A DNA stretch of 64,000 nucleotides from Clostridium prolinivorans (GCF_004011155.1 NZ_RJWG01000001.1:123188-187187); one strand, 5' to 3'. Positions 26,314 to 36,433 are shown, numbered from the stretch's first letter. Program-made: numbers and translations. The notes: a model not told the origin generated them from the sequence alone.

Positions 26314-26322
26314 TGATATAAT
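26314..26322 (+). promoter_or_regulatory. Extended -10 promoter before recJ
   Basis: TGATATAAT is a full TGn-extended -10 with the consensus TATAAT hexamer; the -35 is poor. It lies 23 bases before the recJ start codon. Confidence 0.5.
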
Positions 26323-26345
26323 GATTTCCATCGAGGTGAAAAAGT

Positions 26346-28127
26346 TTGGAAGAAAGATGGCTGCTAAGAAGAAATAATGAAAACATTAAGGAAATGATAA
26401 AATCCACTGGATTGAATGAAATAATATTATCTATACTTTTTAATAGAGGAATAAATGAAGAAAATAAAATAAAAAAATTTATGAGAGCATCACTAGATGA
26501 TTTATATGATCCTTTTCTTATGAAAGATATGGACAAAGCTACTGATATAATAAAAAATGCAATAATAAATAATAAAAATATAGTTATATATGGAGACTAT
26601 GATGTTGATGGAGTTACAAGTACAGTAATACTTTATAAAGCATTAAAAAGATGTGGTGCTTTAGTAAATTATTATATACCTAATAGAGAATATGAAGGTT
26701 ATGGTATAAACAGTGAAAGATTAAGCATTTTAAAAAAAGAGGGAGCGGAAATAATATTAACTTGTGATAATGGTATATCTGCTATAGAACAAATTAAATA
26801 TGGTAAAAGCTTAGGATTGGATATTATAATTACAGATCATCATGAAATTCCTTTTATTGAAAACAAGGAGGGAATAAAAGAATATGTTGTTCCGGAAGCT
26901 GATGCAGTTATAAATCCTAAACAAGAAGATTGTAAATATCCATTTAAGCTATTATGTGGTGCCTCTATAGCATATAAATTTTCTATAGCGTTATTTTCTA
27001 AAATGGGAATTTCATTAGAATATACAAAAGAATTTATTATTTTAGCAGGTATTGCTACAATTTGTGATGTAGTAGATTTGGTTGATGAAAATAGAATTAT
27101 TGCTAAAAATGCTTTAAAATTAATTCAATCCTCAAATAATATTGGATTAAATGCTCTTATAGAAGTGTTAAATTTAAAAGATAAAAAAATTTCTGCTTCA
27201 ACAATAGGATTTCAAATTGGTCCTTGTATAAATGCTACTGGAAGGCTTGAAAGTGCGGAACTATCTGTAGAACTTTTACTTTGCAAAGATAAACAAAAGG
27301 CTCAAAATTTAGCTATAAAACTTAGTGAATTAAATAAAACAAGACAATATATGACTACAAAAAATGTAGAAGATATAATAAAAAAAATAGAGAATTCTGA
27401 TTTAAAAAATGATAAAGTTCTTGTAGTATATGAAGAAAGTGTTCATGAAAGTATAGCTGGAATTGTAGCAGGTAAAGTCAAAGAAAAATTTAATGTTCCT
27501 ACAATAATTTTGACTAAAGGTAGAGAAATACCCAAAGGTTCAGGCCGTTCTATAGAAAAATATAATTTATTTGAAGAACTTTTAAAGTGTAAAGAACTTT
27601 TAGATAAATTTGGAGGACATCCTATGGCAGCAGGATTATCTATAAAAAGGGAGAATATAGAAATTTTAAGGGAAAAACTAAATAAAAACTGCACTTTAAA
27701 AGATGAAGATATAATACCTAAAATTCGTATTGATAGGAGAATACCTATTAAATACATAACTAAAAATTTTATAGAAGAACTTAATTCTTTAGAACCTTTT
27801 GGGAAAGGAAATGAAACTCCTATTTTAGCTGAAAAGAATCTTATAGTTAATAAATTTTATATATTAGGTAAAGAGGCTAATGTATTAAAATTAAATTTAA
27901 CTGATTTAAATAAATATAATGTAGAAGCTATATCTTATGGAAAAGTTGATAAATTTAAAGAATTATTAAAAATCAAATATAAAGATAATTATGATTATGT
28001 TATTAATAATTATAATTATATAGATGAAAAAATTTCCATAGATATTATTTTTTATCCATATATAAATTCTTATAATGGATTTGAAAATGTACAGCTTAAA
28101 GTTTCTAAATTTAGATTATCGTCTTAA
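26346..28127 (+). CDS. recJ: Single-stranded-DNA-specific exonuclease RecJ
   Basis: A DHH/DHHA1 phosphoesterase of 593 residues that degrades single-stranded DNA 5' to 3' in recombination and repair. Motif I is YGDYDVDGVTS (82-92), the DHH triad occurs in ITDHHEIP, and the DHHA1 motif is GSGRSI with FGGHPMAAGLS. Its C-terminal OB domain follows. At 593 residues it is close to the shorter clostridial forms. TTG start behind GAGGTGA. Confidence 0.92.
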   Translation: MEERWLLRRNNENIKEMIKSTGLNEIILSILFNRGINEENKIKKFMRASLDDLYDPFLMKDMDKATDIIKNAIINNKNIVIYGDYDVDGVTSTVILYKALKRCGALVNYYIPNREYEGYGINSERLSILKKEGAEIILTCDNGISAIEQIKYGKSLGLDIIITDHHEIPFIENKEGIKEYVVPEADAVINPKQEDCKYPFKLLCGASIAYKFSIALFSKMGISLEYTKEFIILAGIATICDVVDLVDENRIIAKNALKLIQSSNNIGLNALIEVLNLKDKKISASTIGFQIGPCINATGRLESAELSVELLLCKDKQKAQNLAIKLSELNKTRQYMTTKNVEDIIKKIENSDLKNDKVLVVYEESVHESIAGIVAGKVKEKFNVPTIILTKGREIPKGSGRSIEKYNLFEELLKCKELLDKFGGHPMAAGLSIKRENIEILREKLNKNCTLKDEDIIPKIRIDRRIPIKYITKNFIEELNSLEPFGKGNETPILAEKNLIVNKFYILGKEANVLKLNLTDLNKYNVEAISYGKVDKFKELLKIKYKDNYDYVINNYNYIDEKISIDIIFYPYINSYNGFENVQLKVSKFRLSS

Positions 28128-28209
28128 TTTTTATAAATTTGAAGGAATTTACAAAAATGTATAGAATATAATTATAAGTGATATGTGCTAAAATTGGAGG
28201 AATTACTAA

Positions 28210-30222
28210 ATGTTTCAGCTATTTGAAAATATACCTTTTGGAGTAATAATATTAAAAAAAGATTTACTGACAATAGAATATTTTAATTTCAGAGCAAAAA
28301 TTATGCTTGATTTAGAAGAGAGCATTCTCTATAAAAATATTGAAATTTTGCCTTTTTTTAATATTCTAAATAATATACTTTTAAATTGTACTAAAGATGA
28401 GGAACAAAAATTAAAAGAAGTGGAATTGGTTTCAAATAGATTTTTTACATTAATTATTTGCCCTAAGAATTCATTTATTGAAATATATATTATAGAAACT
28501 ACAGATGAAGTTTTAAAAAACAGAGAAAAAATAAAAAAAAGTATTGTAAAATTAAAAAAAGAAAAAGAAAAGCTATTAAATATTTCTACTGAACTAAAAA
28601 CTAAGTGTGATATTATAGAAATATTGAGAGATAGAGAAAAACAACATTTAATGCATCTTAGAGATGTGATAAATAATATTTCAGAAGGTCTTATTGTAAT
28701 AGATAATAAAGGTATATTAAGTTTATGTAATAGAGCAGTATATAAAATAATTAATTTAAAAATAGGAGAAAAGATTACTAAGAATGTCATTTTAGATAAA
28801 TACGATATATTTACTGTAAATGAAAATGAACAAACTGTTGATTATATGTATAATAAAATATATAAAAAGAACATTCCCATAAAAAATTTTGTTATAAAGT
28901 TTTTAGATAAAATTTCTGGAGAAATAAAATATATAGAAATAAATAGTAATCCTATAATTAATAAAAATTCTGAATTAGTATATACAATAATAACTATTAA
29001 GGATATAACTGAAACGAAAATTCATCAAATAAAAGTTGAAGAACAGTCAAATTTTATAAAAGATGTGGTTAATAATTTAGATGTACCAATAGCTGTACTA
29101 GATTATCCAAAGTTAGAATATAGATTAGTTAATAAAAAACATAAAGATATATTGAATATAATTAATAAAAATTATAATGAATATAAAAACAATAAAAATG
29201 AAAATATTAACAAATTAGATATCAAAATTTTAAATGAAGATATTTATAATATAATTTGTAAAGTTGGTGAAAAAGGTAAAGAGTATTGCTTGTCGCCTTA
29301 TAGTATTATTGACTCAAACGGGAATGAACGTTTTTATAAAATAAAATTTATACCATATAAAGATAACAATAATTTAGTAAAAAGAATACATATTCATGGA
29401 CTTGACGTAACTGATGAAGTAAATCATAATTTAGAACTTGAAAAAATTACAAAACTTAAAGATGAGTTTTTTACAGTTATATCTCATGAACTTAGGACTC
29501 CTCTTACTATAATATACTCATCACTTCAGCTTGCATATGATATATACAAAAAAGATATTACACCTAATATTAACAAAATATTAAAGAGAATAAATCAAAA
29601 CTGTAGCAGGTTATTAAAACTTATAAATAATATATTGGATATATCAAAAGCAGAGGCTGGTTTTTTAACTTTGAATTGTTCATATTTTGATATAGTATAT
29701 ACAACTGAACTTATTATAAGTTCTGTTAATTTATATGCTAAAAACAAAGAAATTAATCTTATATTTGATACTAATGAAGAGGAATGTAGAGTTTTTTTAG
29801 ATAAAGATAAATATGAGAGAATTTTATTAAATCTTTTATCAAATTCTATAAAGTTTACTCCTGATGGGAAACAAATTCTAGTTACTTTATTTGTTGAGGA
29901 AGATTATGTAACTTTAAGTGTAAAAGATGAAGGAATAGGAATACCAGAAAACAAAATTGATTCCATTTTTGATAGATATTCTCAAATTAATACATCTCTT
30001 TCAAGAAGAGCTGAAGGTACAGGTATAGGACTTTCTTTAGTAAAAAAATTGACTGAAAGTATGAATGCACAAATAGAAGTAATAAGTGAAGAAGGGGTAG
30101 GGAGCGAATTTTTAGTAAAATTTAACAAAGAAAGCTTATGCCTTAATTCTAATTCTAATATTGTAATTATGGATACTACTATAAACGACAAAATAGACAT
30201 TGAATTTTCAGATATTAATTAA
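28210..30222 (+). CDS. Cytosolic PAS-domain sensor histidine kinase (orphan)
   Basis: A 670-residue kinase without membrane segments. Three PAS-like sensor segments are suggested (about 1-95, 150-270, 285-405), with a coiled coil near 100-150. The phosphoacceptor His426 lies in SHELRTPL, followed by the N box NLLSNSIKF (541-549) and the G boxes DEGIGIP (573-579) and GTGIGL (603-608). No response regulator is adjacent, so it is an orphan. Soluble multi-PAS orphan kinases in spore-formers often feed phosphate to Spo0A (KinA-type); that role is inference here. GGAGG lies 9 bases before the ATG. Confidence 0.9.
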   Translation: MFQLFENIPFGVIILKKDLLTIEYFNFRAKIMLDLEESILYKNIEILPFFNILNNILLNCTKDEEQKLKEVELVSNRFFTLIICPKNSFIEIYIIETTDEVLKNREKIKKSIVKLKKEKEKLLNISTELKTKCDIIEILRDREKQHLMHLRDVINNISEGLIVIDNKGILSLCNRAVYKIINLKIGEKITKNVILDKYDIFTVNENEQTVDYMYNKIYKKNIPIKNFVIKFLDKISGEIKYIEINSNPIINKNSELVYTIITIKDITETKIHQIKVEEQSNFIKDVVNNLDVPIAVLDYPKLEYRLVNKKHKDILNIINKNYNEYKNNKNENINKLDIKILNEDIYNIICKVGEKGKEYCLSPYSIIDSNGNERFYKIKFIPYKDNNNLVKRIHIHGLDVTDEVNHNLELEKITKLKDEFFTVISHELRTPLTIIYSSLQLAYDIYKKDITPNINKILKRINQNCSRLLKLINNILDISKAEAGFLTLNCSYFDIVYTTELIISSVNLYAKNKEINLIFDTNEEECRVFLDKDKYERILLNLLSNSIKFTPDGKQILVTLFVEEDYVTLSVKDEGIGIPENKIDSIFDRYSQINTSLSRRAEGTGIGLSLVKKLTESMNAQIEVISEEGVGSEFLVKFNKESLCLNSNSNIVIMDTTINDKIDIEFSDIN

Positions 30223-30305
30223 TATAGTTTTTATATTATTTTTAAAATTATTTATAGTATAATATATAATTACTAAAATACTAAGGAGTTTTAGGAGATG
30301 ATATA

Positions 30306-31376
30306 TTGAGTATAAAAAAAATAATAATGACAGGTGGAGGATCTGCAGGTCATGTAACCCCAAATCTTTCTCTTGTTCCAAAGCTTAAAGAACTTGGATA
30401 TGAAATACAATATATAGGAACAAGTGATGGTATTGAAAGAAAAATAATAGAAAGAGAAAAAATTAGATATCATATAATATCAAGCGGAAAATTAAGAAGA
30501 TATTTTGATATAAAAAATTTTACAGATCCTTTTAAAGTTATAAAAGGCATTTGGCAGGCTTACGAAATAATAAAAAAAGAAAAACCTAATATAGTATTTT
30601 CAAAAGGAGGTTTTGTTTCAGTACCTGTAGTGTTAGGAGCTTATTTCAATAAAATTCCAGTAATTGCTCATGAATCTGATATTACACCTGGACTTGCCAA
30701 TAGAATTTCAATGCCTTATTGTACTAAAATATGTGTTACTTTCCCTGAAACTATTGAAAAATTAAACAAAAATAAGGCTATACTTACAGGGCCTCCTATA
30801 AGAAAAGAACTTTTTCAAGGGAGTAAAATTAAAGGAAAAAATATATGTAATTTTAATGATGATAAACCTATACTTTTAATTATAGGCGGAAGCTTAGGAG
30901 CTAAAGCTATAAATGAGGCTGTAAGAAGAAACATAGATAAAATATTAGAGAAATACAATGTAATTCATATATGTGGTAAAAATAATTTGGATAGTAAATA
31001 TAATAATAAATATGGGTATAGGCAGTTTGAATATGTTAATGAAGAATTACCTCATCTTTTAACTTGTGCTGATATAGTAATATCAAGAGCAGGTTCAAAT
31101 ACCATATTTGAACTTTTAGCTCTTAAAAAACCTAATTTGCTTATACCTCTTTCATCTAAGTCAAGCAGAGGAGATCAAATTTTAAATGCTCAATCTTTTG
31201 AAAAAAGAGGATTTAGCATGGTTTTAAAAGAAGAAGATTTAAATGATAATAATTTATTATCAAAATTAGATGAGCTTTATAAAAACAAAGAAAAATTTAT
31301 CAAAAATATGGAAAACAATAATTATAATAATGCAATAGATACTATTATAAATATTATAGAAAAATATTCTTTATAA
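30306..31376 (+). CDS. murG: UDP-GlcNAc:lipid I transferase MurG
   Basis: Adds N-acetylglucosamine to undecaprenyl-pyrophosphoryl-MurNAc-pentapeptide on the inner membrane face, making lipid II. The GT-B fold is shown by the N-terminal glycine loop [12 protein letters not shown], the [12 protein letters not shown] segment and the C-terminal donor site [11 protein letters not shown] and [12 protein letters not shown]. 356 residues, normal length. The start is a TTG 8 bases after AGGAG. It stands alone rather than in a dcw cluster. Confidence 0.95.
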   Translation: MSIKKIIMTGGGSAGHVTPNLSLVPKLKELGYEIQYIGTSDGIERKIIEREKIRYHIISSGKLRRYFDIKNFTDPFKVIKGIWQAYEIIKKEKPNIVFSKGGFVSVPVVLGAYFNKIPVIAHESDITPGLANRISMPYCTKICVTFPETIEKLNKNKAILTGPPIRKELFQGSKIKGKNICNFNDDKPILLIIGGSLGAKAINEAVRRNIDKILEKYNVIHICGKNNLDSKYNNKYGYRQFEYVNEELPHLLTCADIVISRAGSNTIFELLALKKPNLLIPLSSKSSRGDQILNAQSFEKRGFSMVLKEEDLNDNNLLSKLDELYKNKEKFIKNMENNNYNNAIDTIINIIEKYSL

Positions 31377-31397
31377 AATTATAAAATGTGTTTATTT

Positions 31398-31445
31398 AAT
31401 AAGGTTTTATAAATTAAGTTGTTGTAAAGCCTTATTATTTTTTTG
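31398..31445 (+). terminator. Terminator after murG
   Basis: A 12-bp stem AATAAGGTTTTA / TAAAGCCTTATT (one G-U pair) with a 15-base loop, followed by ATTTTTTT. Confidence 0.8.
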
Positions 31446-31543
31446 GAAATTTAGGAACAATTTTTATTATTAACCATAAATTTTTTAAATAAAATTTTAA
31501 AATATATATAAAATATAAAAGTATAAAGAAAGAGGTGATTAAT

Positions 31544-32152
31544 ATGAAAAAAATTTATACTATGATATTAACTTTTGCAATAATATTAAGTCTCAAAACA
31601 ATTGTAAATGCTCAAGATTTAACTTATATAGTTAAACCAAATGATAGTATGTGGAAAATAGCTGTAAAACATCAAATTGGATTATCGGAAATAATACATG
31701 CTAATCCTCAAATAAAAAATCCTAATCTTATATATCCTGGTCAAAAATTAACCGTACCTAATATTGACGATATAAAGAAAATGGAAAATGAAGTAATAAG
31801 ACTTGTAAATGTAGAAAGAACTAAAAGAGGATTAGCTCCATTAACAGCTAATTGGGAACTTTCAAGGGTAGCTAGATATAAGTCACAAGATATGAAAACC
31901 AATGGATATTTCTCCCATAACTCTCCAACCTATGGTTCACCTTTTCAAATGATGCAGCATTTTGGAATAATTTATAAAACTGCAGGAGAAAATATTGCTA
32001 TGGGACAAAAAACTCCAGCTGAAGTTATGCAAGCTTGGATGAATTCTAAAGGACATAGAGATAATATATTAAATCCTAATTTCAAAGAAATAGGCGTAGG
32101 AATAGCAAAAGATGGAAACGTATACTGGACTCAAATGTTTATATCAAAATAA
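31544..32152 (+). CDS. Secreted LysM-CAP domain protein
   Basis: A 202-residue exported protein. A signal peptide (residues 1-23, ending near VNAQ) is followed by one LysM peptidoglycan-binding repeat (about 27-72: YIVKPNDSMWKIA ... NLIYPGQKLTVP) and a CAP/SCP domain (about 80-202) with conserved NVERTKRGL, SHNSP, AGENIA and HRDNILNP segments. It resembles the SafA/YkwD group of clostridial and Bacillus cell-wall or spore-associated proteins; the biochemical role of bacterial CAP domains is unclear. The ATG at 31544 is preferred to the GTG at 31535, which lies inside the AAGAGGTG ribosome site. Confidence 0.9.
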   Translation: MKKIYTMILTFAIILSLKTIVNAQDLTYIVKPNDSMWKIAVKHQIGLSEIIHANPQIKNPNLIYPGQKLTVPNIDDIKKMENEVIRLVNVERTKRGLAPLTANWELSRVARYKSQDMKTNGYFSHNSPTYGSPFQMMQHFGIIYKTAGENIAMGQKTPAEVMQAWMNSKGHRDNILNPNFKEIGVGIAKDGNVYWTQMFISK

Positions 32153-32202
32153 AAAATAAAAAATATTTTGTTTTAGAGTTTTATATAAAAATATTATAAA
32201 AA

Positions 32203-32236
32203 AACTTAGTATAATAAAAAATTATTATACTAAGTT
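32203..32236. terminator. Hairpin after the LysM-CAP gene
   Basis: Perfect 14-bp stem AACTTAGTATAATA / TATTATACTAAGTT with a 6-base loop. It lacks a T-tract but lies between the gene end and the next promoter. Confidence 0.5.
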
Positions 32237-32238
32237 AG

Positions 32239-32266
32239 TTGAATTATTAAAATAATAGTATATAAT
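32239..32266 (+). promoter_or_regulatory. Sigma-A promoter of pyruvate:ferredoxin oxidoreductase
   Basis: TTGAAT (32239-32244), 16-base spacer, consensus TATAAT (32261-32266). Start near 32273 gives a leader of about 108 bases. Confidence 0.7.
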
Positions 32267-32289
32267 AGAAATGGAGACTGTACTATTAG

Positions 32290-32314
32290 TTTAATAATGT
32301 AAAACATTATTAAA
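32290..32314. promoter_or_regulatory. 25-bp palindrome in the PFOR leader
   Basis: TTTAATAATGT and ACATTATTAAA, a perfect 11-bp inverted repeat with AAA between, lying about +17 to +41 from the predicted start. It fits a repressor roadblock operator or a leader hairpin. It does not match the Rex consensus TTGTTAAnnnnTTAACAA. Confidence 0.4.
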
Positions 32315-32381
32315 TAGGCTCTTTATTAAATATTTTATTTTTCTGTATCAATTTAAATTTTTATAGAAAGAAGGTATATTC

Positions 32382-35300
32382 ATGAGAAAAATGAAAACTA
32401 TGGACGGTAATACTGCTGCCGCTCATGTAGCGTATGCTTTTACTGACGTAGCTGCAATTTTCCCAATAACGCCATCTTCACCAATGGCTGAACATGTTGA
32501 TGAATGGAGTACACAAGGAAGAAAAAACATTTTTGGACAAGAAGTTAAAGTTGTTGAAATGCAATCAGAAGCTGGAGCAGCTGGAGCTGTACACGGCTCA
32601 TTACAAGCTGGAGCTTTTACTACAACTTTTACAGCATCACAAGGACTTCTTTTGATGATTCCAAACATGTATAAAATAGCTGGGGAGCTTCTTCCATCAG
32701 TATTTCATGTAAGTGCTAGAGCTGTAGCAGCTCATGCTCTATCAATATTTGGAGATCATCAAGATGTTATGGCTGCTAGACAAACTGGATTTGCATTACT
32801 TGCATCAAGCAGCGTACAAGAAGTTATGGATTTATCAGCTGTAGCTCATTTATCTACAGTAAAAGGTAAAGTACCATTTTTAAGCTTTTTTGATGGTTTT
32901 AGAACTTCACATGAAGTACAAAAAATTGAAGTTTTAGAATATGATGAATTAAAAAATCTTTTAGACTGGGATGCTGTTAAAGCATTTAGAAAGAATTCTT
33001 TAAATCCAGAAAGACCAGTTACAAGAGGAACTGCTCAAAATCCAGATATTTATTTCCAAGGAAGAGAAGCAGCAAATAGATTCTACAATGCAATACCTGA
33101 AATAGTAGAAAATTATATGGCTGAAATAAATAAATTAACAGGCAGAGATTACCATTTATTTAATTATTATGGAGCACCAGATGCTGAAAGATTAATTATA
33201 GCAATGGGGTCAGTATGCCAGACTATAGAAGAAACTGTAGATTATTTAAATGCTAGAGGAGAAAAAGTAGGACTGCTTAATGTACATTTATACAGACCTT
33301 TCTCCATAGAACATTTCTTTAAGTACATACCAAAAACAGTTAAAAAAATAGCTGTACTTGATAGAACAAAAGAACCAGGTTCAGCAGGAGAACCATTGTA
33401 TCTTGATGTAAAGAATGCTTTCTATGAAAGCGAATTAAGACCAGTAATAGTAGGCGGAAGATATGGATTAGGATCTAAAGATACTACACCTGGACAAATT
33501 TTAGCAGTATTTGAAAACTTAAAAGCAGAAAACCCTAAAAATGGATTTACTATAGGAATAAACGATGATGTTACATTTACATCATTACCAGAAGCTGAAG
33601 AAATTGATGTTGCAGATCCATCAACTAAAGCATGTAAATTCTGGGGACTTGGCTCAGATGGAACTGTAGGAGCTAATAAGAGTGCTGTAAAAATAATAGG
33701 TGATCATACAGATCTTTATGCACAAGCTTATTTTGATTATGATTCAAAAAAATCAGGTGGAGTAACAATGTCTCACTTAAGATTTGGTAAAAAACCAATC
33801 AAATCTCCATATTTAATAAATAAAGCTGATTTTATTGCTTGTCATAATCAGTCATATGTAAATAAATATAATGTTTTAACAGGACTTAAGAAAAATGGTA
33901 TATTCCTTTTAAATACTATATGGGATGAAGAAGGACTTGAAAAACATCTTCCAGCTCATATGAAGAGATTCATAGCTGAAAATAACATAAAATTTTACAC
34001 TTTAAATGCAGTTAAATTAGCACAAGAAATAGGTCTTGGTGGAAGAATTAATATGATAATGCAAGCTGCATTCTTTAAACTTGCTAACATTATTCCTATA
34101 GAAGATGCTGTTAAATATTTAAAAGAAGCAGTTGTAACTTCCTATGGCAGAAAGGGAGAAAAAATTGTAAATATGAACTTTGCTGCTATAGATAGAGCTC
34201 TTGAATCATTAGTAGAAGTTAAAGTGCCAGAAAGCTGGAAAAATGCTGTTGATGAAACTTCAAATGATAATGATAAAAATGTACCAGACTTTATAAAGAA
34301 CATAGCTGAGCCAATAAACAGACAAGAAGGAAACAATTTACCAGTAAGTGCTTTTGTTGGAATAGAAGATGGAACATTCCCAGCAGGAACTTCAGCTTAT
34401 GAAAAGAGAGGAATTGCAATTAATGTTCCTAAATGGGATATAGATAAATGTATTCAATGCAATCAATGTTCATTTGTATGTCCTCATGCTGCAATAAGAC
34501 CATTCTTATTAAATGAAGAAGAAGTTAATAATGCACCAGAAGGATTTAATACAAAGAAAGCTCAAGGCGGTAAAGCATTTGAAGGATTAAATTATAGAAT
34601 AACTGTTGATGTATTAGATTGTACAGGTTGCGGAAACTGTGCTGATATTTGTCCTGCACCAGGAAAAGCTCTTACAATGGAACCAATAGAAACTCAACTT
34701 AATGAACAAAATAATTGGGAATATTCTATGACATTGTCTTACAAAGAAAATCCAATGAATAAGGAAACTGTAAAAGGAAGTCAATTTGAACAGCCACTTC
34801 TTGAATTTAGTGGAGCTTGTGCTGGTTGTGGAGAAACTCCTTATGCAAAACTTGTTACACAATTATTTGGTGACAGAATGATGATTTCTAATGCTACAGG
34901 ATGTTCATCAATTTGGGGAGCAAGTGCTCCATCTACACCATATACTAAAAACCACTGTGGACATGGTCCAGCATGGGCTAATTCATTATTTGAAGATAAT
35001 GCTGAATATGGTTTTGGTATGTTCCAAGGTGTAAGACAAATAAGAGAAAGATTAGCTTTAAAAGCAAAAGAAGCATTAACTTTAAATATTAGTGATGCTT
35101 TAAAAGAAGCTCTTCAAAATTGGCTTGATAACTTTAAAAATGGAGAAGGCTCAAAGAAAGCTACTCTTAAGCTTTTACCATTATTAGAGGCTGAAAAAGA
35201 AGTTCATGAATCTTTAGCTGAATTATATGAATACAGAGAATACTTAATTAAGAAATCTCAATGGATATTTGGTGGAGATGGATGGGCTTACGATATAGGA

Positions 35301-35900
35301 TATGGTGGATTAGACCACGTACTTGCATCAGGAGAAGACGTAAATGTTCTTGTGTTTGATACAGAAATTTATTCAAATACTGGCGGACAATCTTCTAAGT
35401 CAACTCCAACTGCTGCTATAGCTAAATTTGCTGCCAGCGGAAAGAGAACTAAAAAGAAAGACCTTGGTATGATGGCTATGAGTTACGGCTATGTATATGT
35501 AGCACAAATATCAATGGGTGCTGATAAAAATCAGGCTATAAAAGCTTTAATAGAAGCTGAAAAGTATGATGGGCCATCATTAATAATTGCTTATTCTCCA
35601 TGTATAAGCCAAGGAATTAAGACTGGTATGGGAACAAGTCAAGCTGAAGCTAAAAAAGCAGTAGAAGCTGGATATTGGCACTTATACAGATTTAATCCTG
35701 AACTTAAGAGTGAAGGTAAGAATCCATTTACATTAGATTCAAAAGAACCAAAAGCTTCATTTAGAGAATTTTTACTTGGAGAAGTTAGATATGCATCATT
35801 ATTAAAAGCATTCCCAGAAGAGGCAGAAGAATTATTTGCTAAAACTGAACAAGATGCTAAAGAAAGGCTCGAATCTTATAAGAGATTAGCGTCTAATTAA
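32382..35900 (+). CDS. nifJ: Pyruvate:ferredoxin (flavodoxin) oxidoreductase
   Basis: Single-chain homodimeric enzyme of 1172 residues that converts pyruvate and CoA to acetyl-CoA and CO2 while reducing ferredoxin, the central step of clostridial fermentation. Domain order is as expected: domains I-II with TPITPSSPMAE-type start (IFPITPSSPMAEH), a central ferredoxin domain with CIQCNQCSFVCP and CTGCGNCADICP, the third cluster Cys residues around CAGCGETPYAKL, and the thiamine diphosphate site GDGWAYDIGYGG ... TEIYSNTGGQSSKSTP. Codon use is visibly richer in preferred codons, fitting high expression. It has a long leader with a palindrome and its own terminator. Confidence 0.97.
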   Translation: MRKMKTMDGNTAAAHVAYAFTDVAAIFPITPSSPMAEHVDEWSTQGRKNIFGQEVKVVEMQSEAGAAGAVHGSLQAGAFTTTFTASQGLLLMIPNMYKIAGELLPSVFHVSARAVAAHALSIFGDHQDVMAARQTGFALLASSSVQEVMDLSAVAHLSTVKGKVPFLSFFDGFRTSHEVQKIEVLEYDELKNLLDWDAVKAFRKNSLNPERPVTRGTAQNPDIYFQGREAANRFYNAIPEIVENYMAEINKLTGRDYHLFNYYGAPDAERLIIAMGSVCQTIEETVDYLNARGEKVGLLNVHLYRPFSIEHFFKYIPKTVKKIAVLDRTKEPGSAGEPLYLDVKNAFYESELRPVIVGGRYGLGSKDTTPGQILAVFENLKAENPKNGFTIGINDDVTFTSLPEAEEIDVADPSTKACKFWGLGSDGTVGANKSAVKIIGDHTDLYAQAYFDYDSKKSGGVTMSHLRFGKKPIKSPYLINKADFIACHNQSYVNKYNVLTGLKKNGIFLLNTIWDEEGLEKHLPAHMKRFIAENNIKFYTLNAVKLAQEIGLGGRINMIMQAAFFKLANIIPIEDAVKYLKEAVVTSYGRKGEKIVNMNFAAIDRALESLVEVKVPESWKNAVDETSNDNDKNVPDFIKNIAEPINRQEGNNLPVSAFVGIEDGTFPAGTSAYEKRGIAINVPKWDIDKCIQCNQCSFVCPHAAIRPFLLNEEEVNNAPEGFNTKKAQGGKAFEGLNYRITVDVLDCTGCGNCADICPAPGKALTMEPIETQLNEQNNWEYSMTLSYKENPMNKETVKGSQFEQPLLEFSGACAGCGETPYAKLVTQLFGDRMMISNATGCSSIWGASAPSTPYTKNHCGHGPAWANSLFEDNAEYGFGMFQGVRQIRERLALKAKEALTLNISDALKEALQNWLDNFKNGEGSKKATLKLLPLLEAEKEVHESLAELYEYREYLIKKSQWIFGGDGWAYDIGYGGLDHVLASGEDVNVLVFDTEIYSNTGGQSSKSTPTAAIAKFAASGKRTKKKDLGMMAMSYGYVYVAQISMGADKNQAIKALIEAEKYDGPSLIIAYSPCISQGIKTGMGTSQAEAKKAVEAGYWHLYRFNPELKSEGKNPFTLDSKEPKASFREFLLGEVRYASLLKAFPEEAEELFAKTEQDAKERLESYKRLASN

Positions 35901-35901
35901 C

Positions 35902-35938
35902 AAAAAAGATTGCGATTTTTATCGCAATCTTTTTTAAT
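35902..35938 (+). terminator. Terminator after PFOR
   Basis: Perfect 15-bp stem AAAAAAGATTGCGAT / ATCGCAATCTTTTTT with a TTTT loop, directly after the stop codon. Confidence 0.95.
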
Positions 35939-36027
35939 AAAATTTTAAAAAAACTCTTTTAAAATTATTAAATTAAAGGTACAATGTAAACATAACTTTA
36001 AAATAAAAATAATAGGAGGATTTTTTA

Positions 36028-36363
36028 ATGAGTGAAGAAAAATTACACAACTCTTGTTGTGAAGAAGATACATGTGACTGCGGATGCGGTGAACATGAAC
36101 ATGTAGAAGGTTGTGATTGTGGTCACGATCATGGAGCAATGATTGTAGATTTAGAAGATGAAAACGGCAATATAGTTTCTTGTGAAGTCGTAGATGGATT
36201 CACATATAAAGAAAATGACTATGTGCTTGTTCAAAACCCTGAAGATGGTTCAGTATACCTATTTAAGGTTGTAGGAGAAGAAGGGGAATTAGTAATTCCT
36301 GAAGATGATGAATTTGAAGAAGTATCTAAATACTATGAACAAAGTTTAGAAGAAGAAGAATAA
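36028..36363 (+). CDS. DUF1292 protein with His/Cys-rich N-terminus
   Basis: A 111-residue cytosolic protein. Residues 37-95 form a DUF1292 domain (VDLEDENGNIVSCEVVDGF ... YVLVQNPEDGSVYLF). The first ~36 residues are packed with possible metal ligands (CC, CDCGCG, HEHVEGCDCGHDHG): 7-8 Cys and 5-6 His. That suggests zinc, iron or nickel binding, which is unusual compared with plain DUF1292 proteins. AGGAGG precedes the ATG. It lies between two terminators, so it is monocistronic. DUF1292 function is unknown. Confidence 0.88.
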   Translation: MSEEKLHNSCCEEDTCDCGCGEHEHVEGCDCGHDHGAMIVDLEDENGNIVSCEVVDGFTYKENDYVLVQNPEDGSVYLFKVVGEEGELVIPEDDEFEEVSKYYEQSLEEEE

Positions 36364-36370
36364 ATATTAT

Positions 36371-36402
36371 AAAGGCCGCTGCCGTAGATAGCGGCCTTTA
36401 AC
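36371..36402 (+). terminator. Terminator after the DUF1292 gene
   Basis: GC-rich 10-bp stem AAAGGCCGCT / AGCGGCCTTT with a 9-base loop; the T-run is short. Confidence 0.75.
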
Positions 36403-36433
36403 ATTATATAATATAATTGGAGGTTATTGTTAC

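Noticed and set aside
32203..32314. Rex operator upstream of PFOR
   Set aside because: Neither dyad matches TTGTTAAnnnnTTAACAA.
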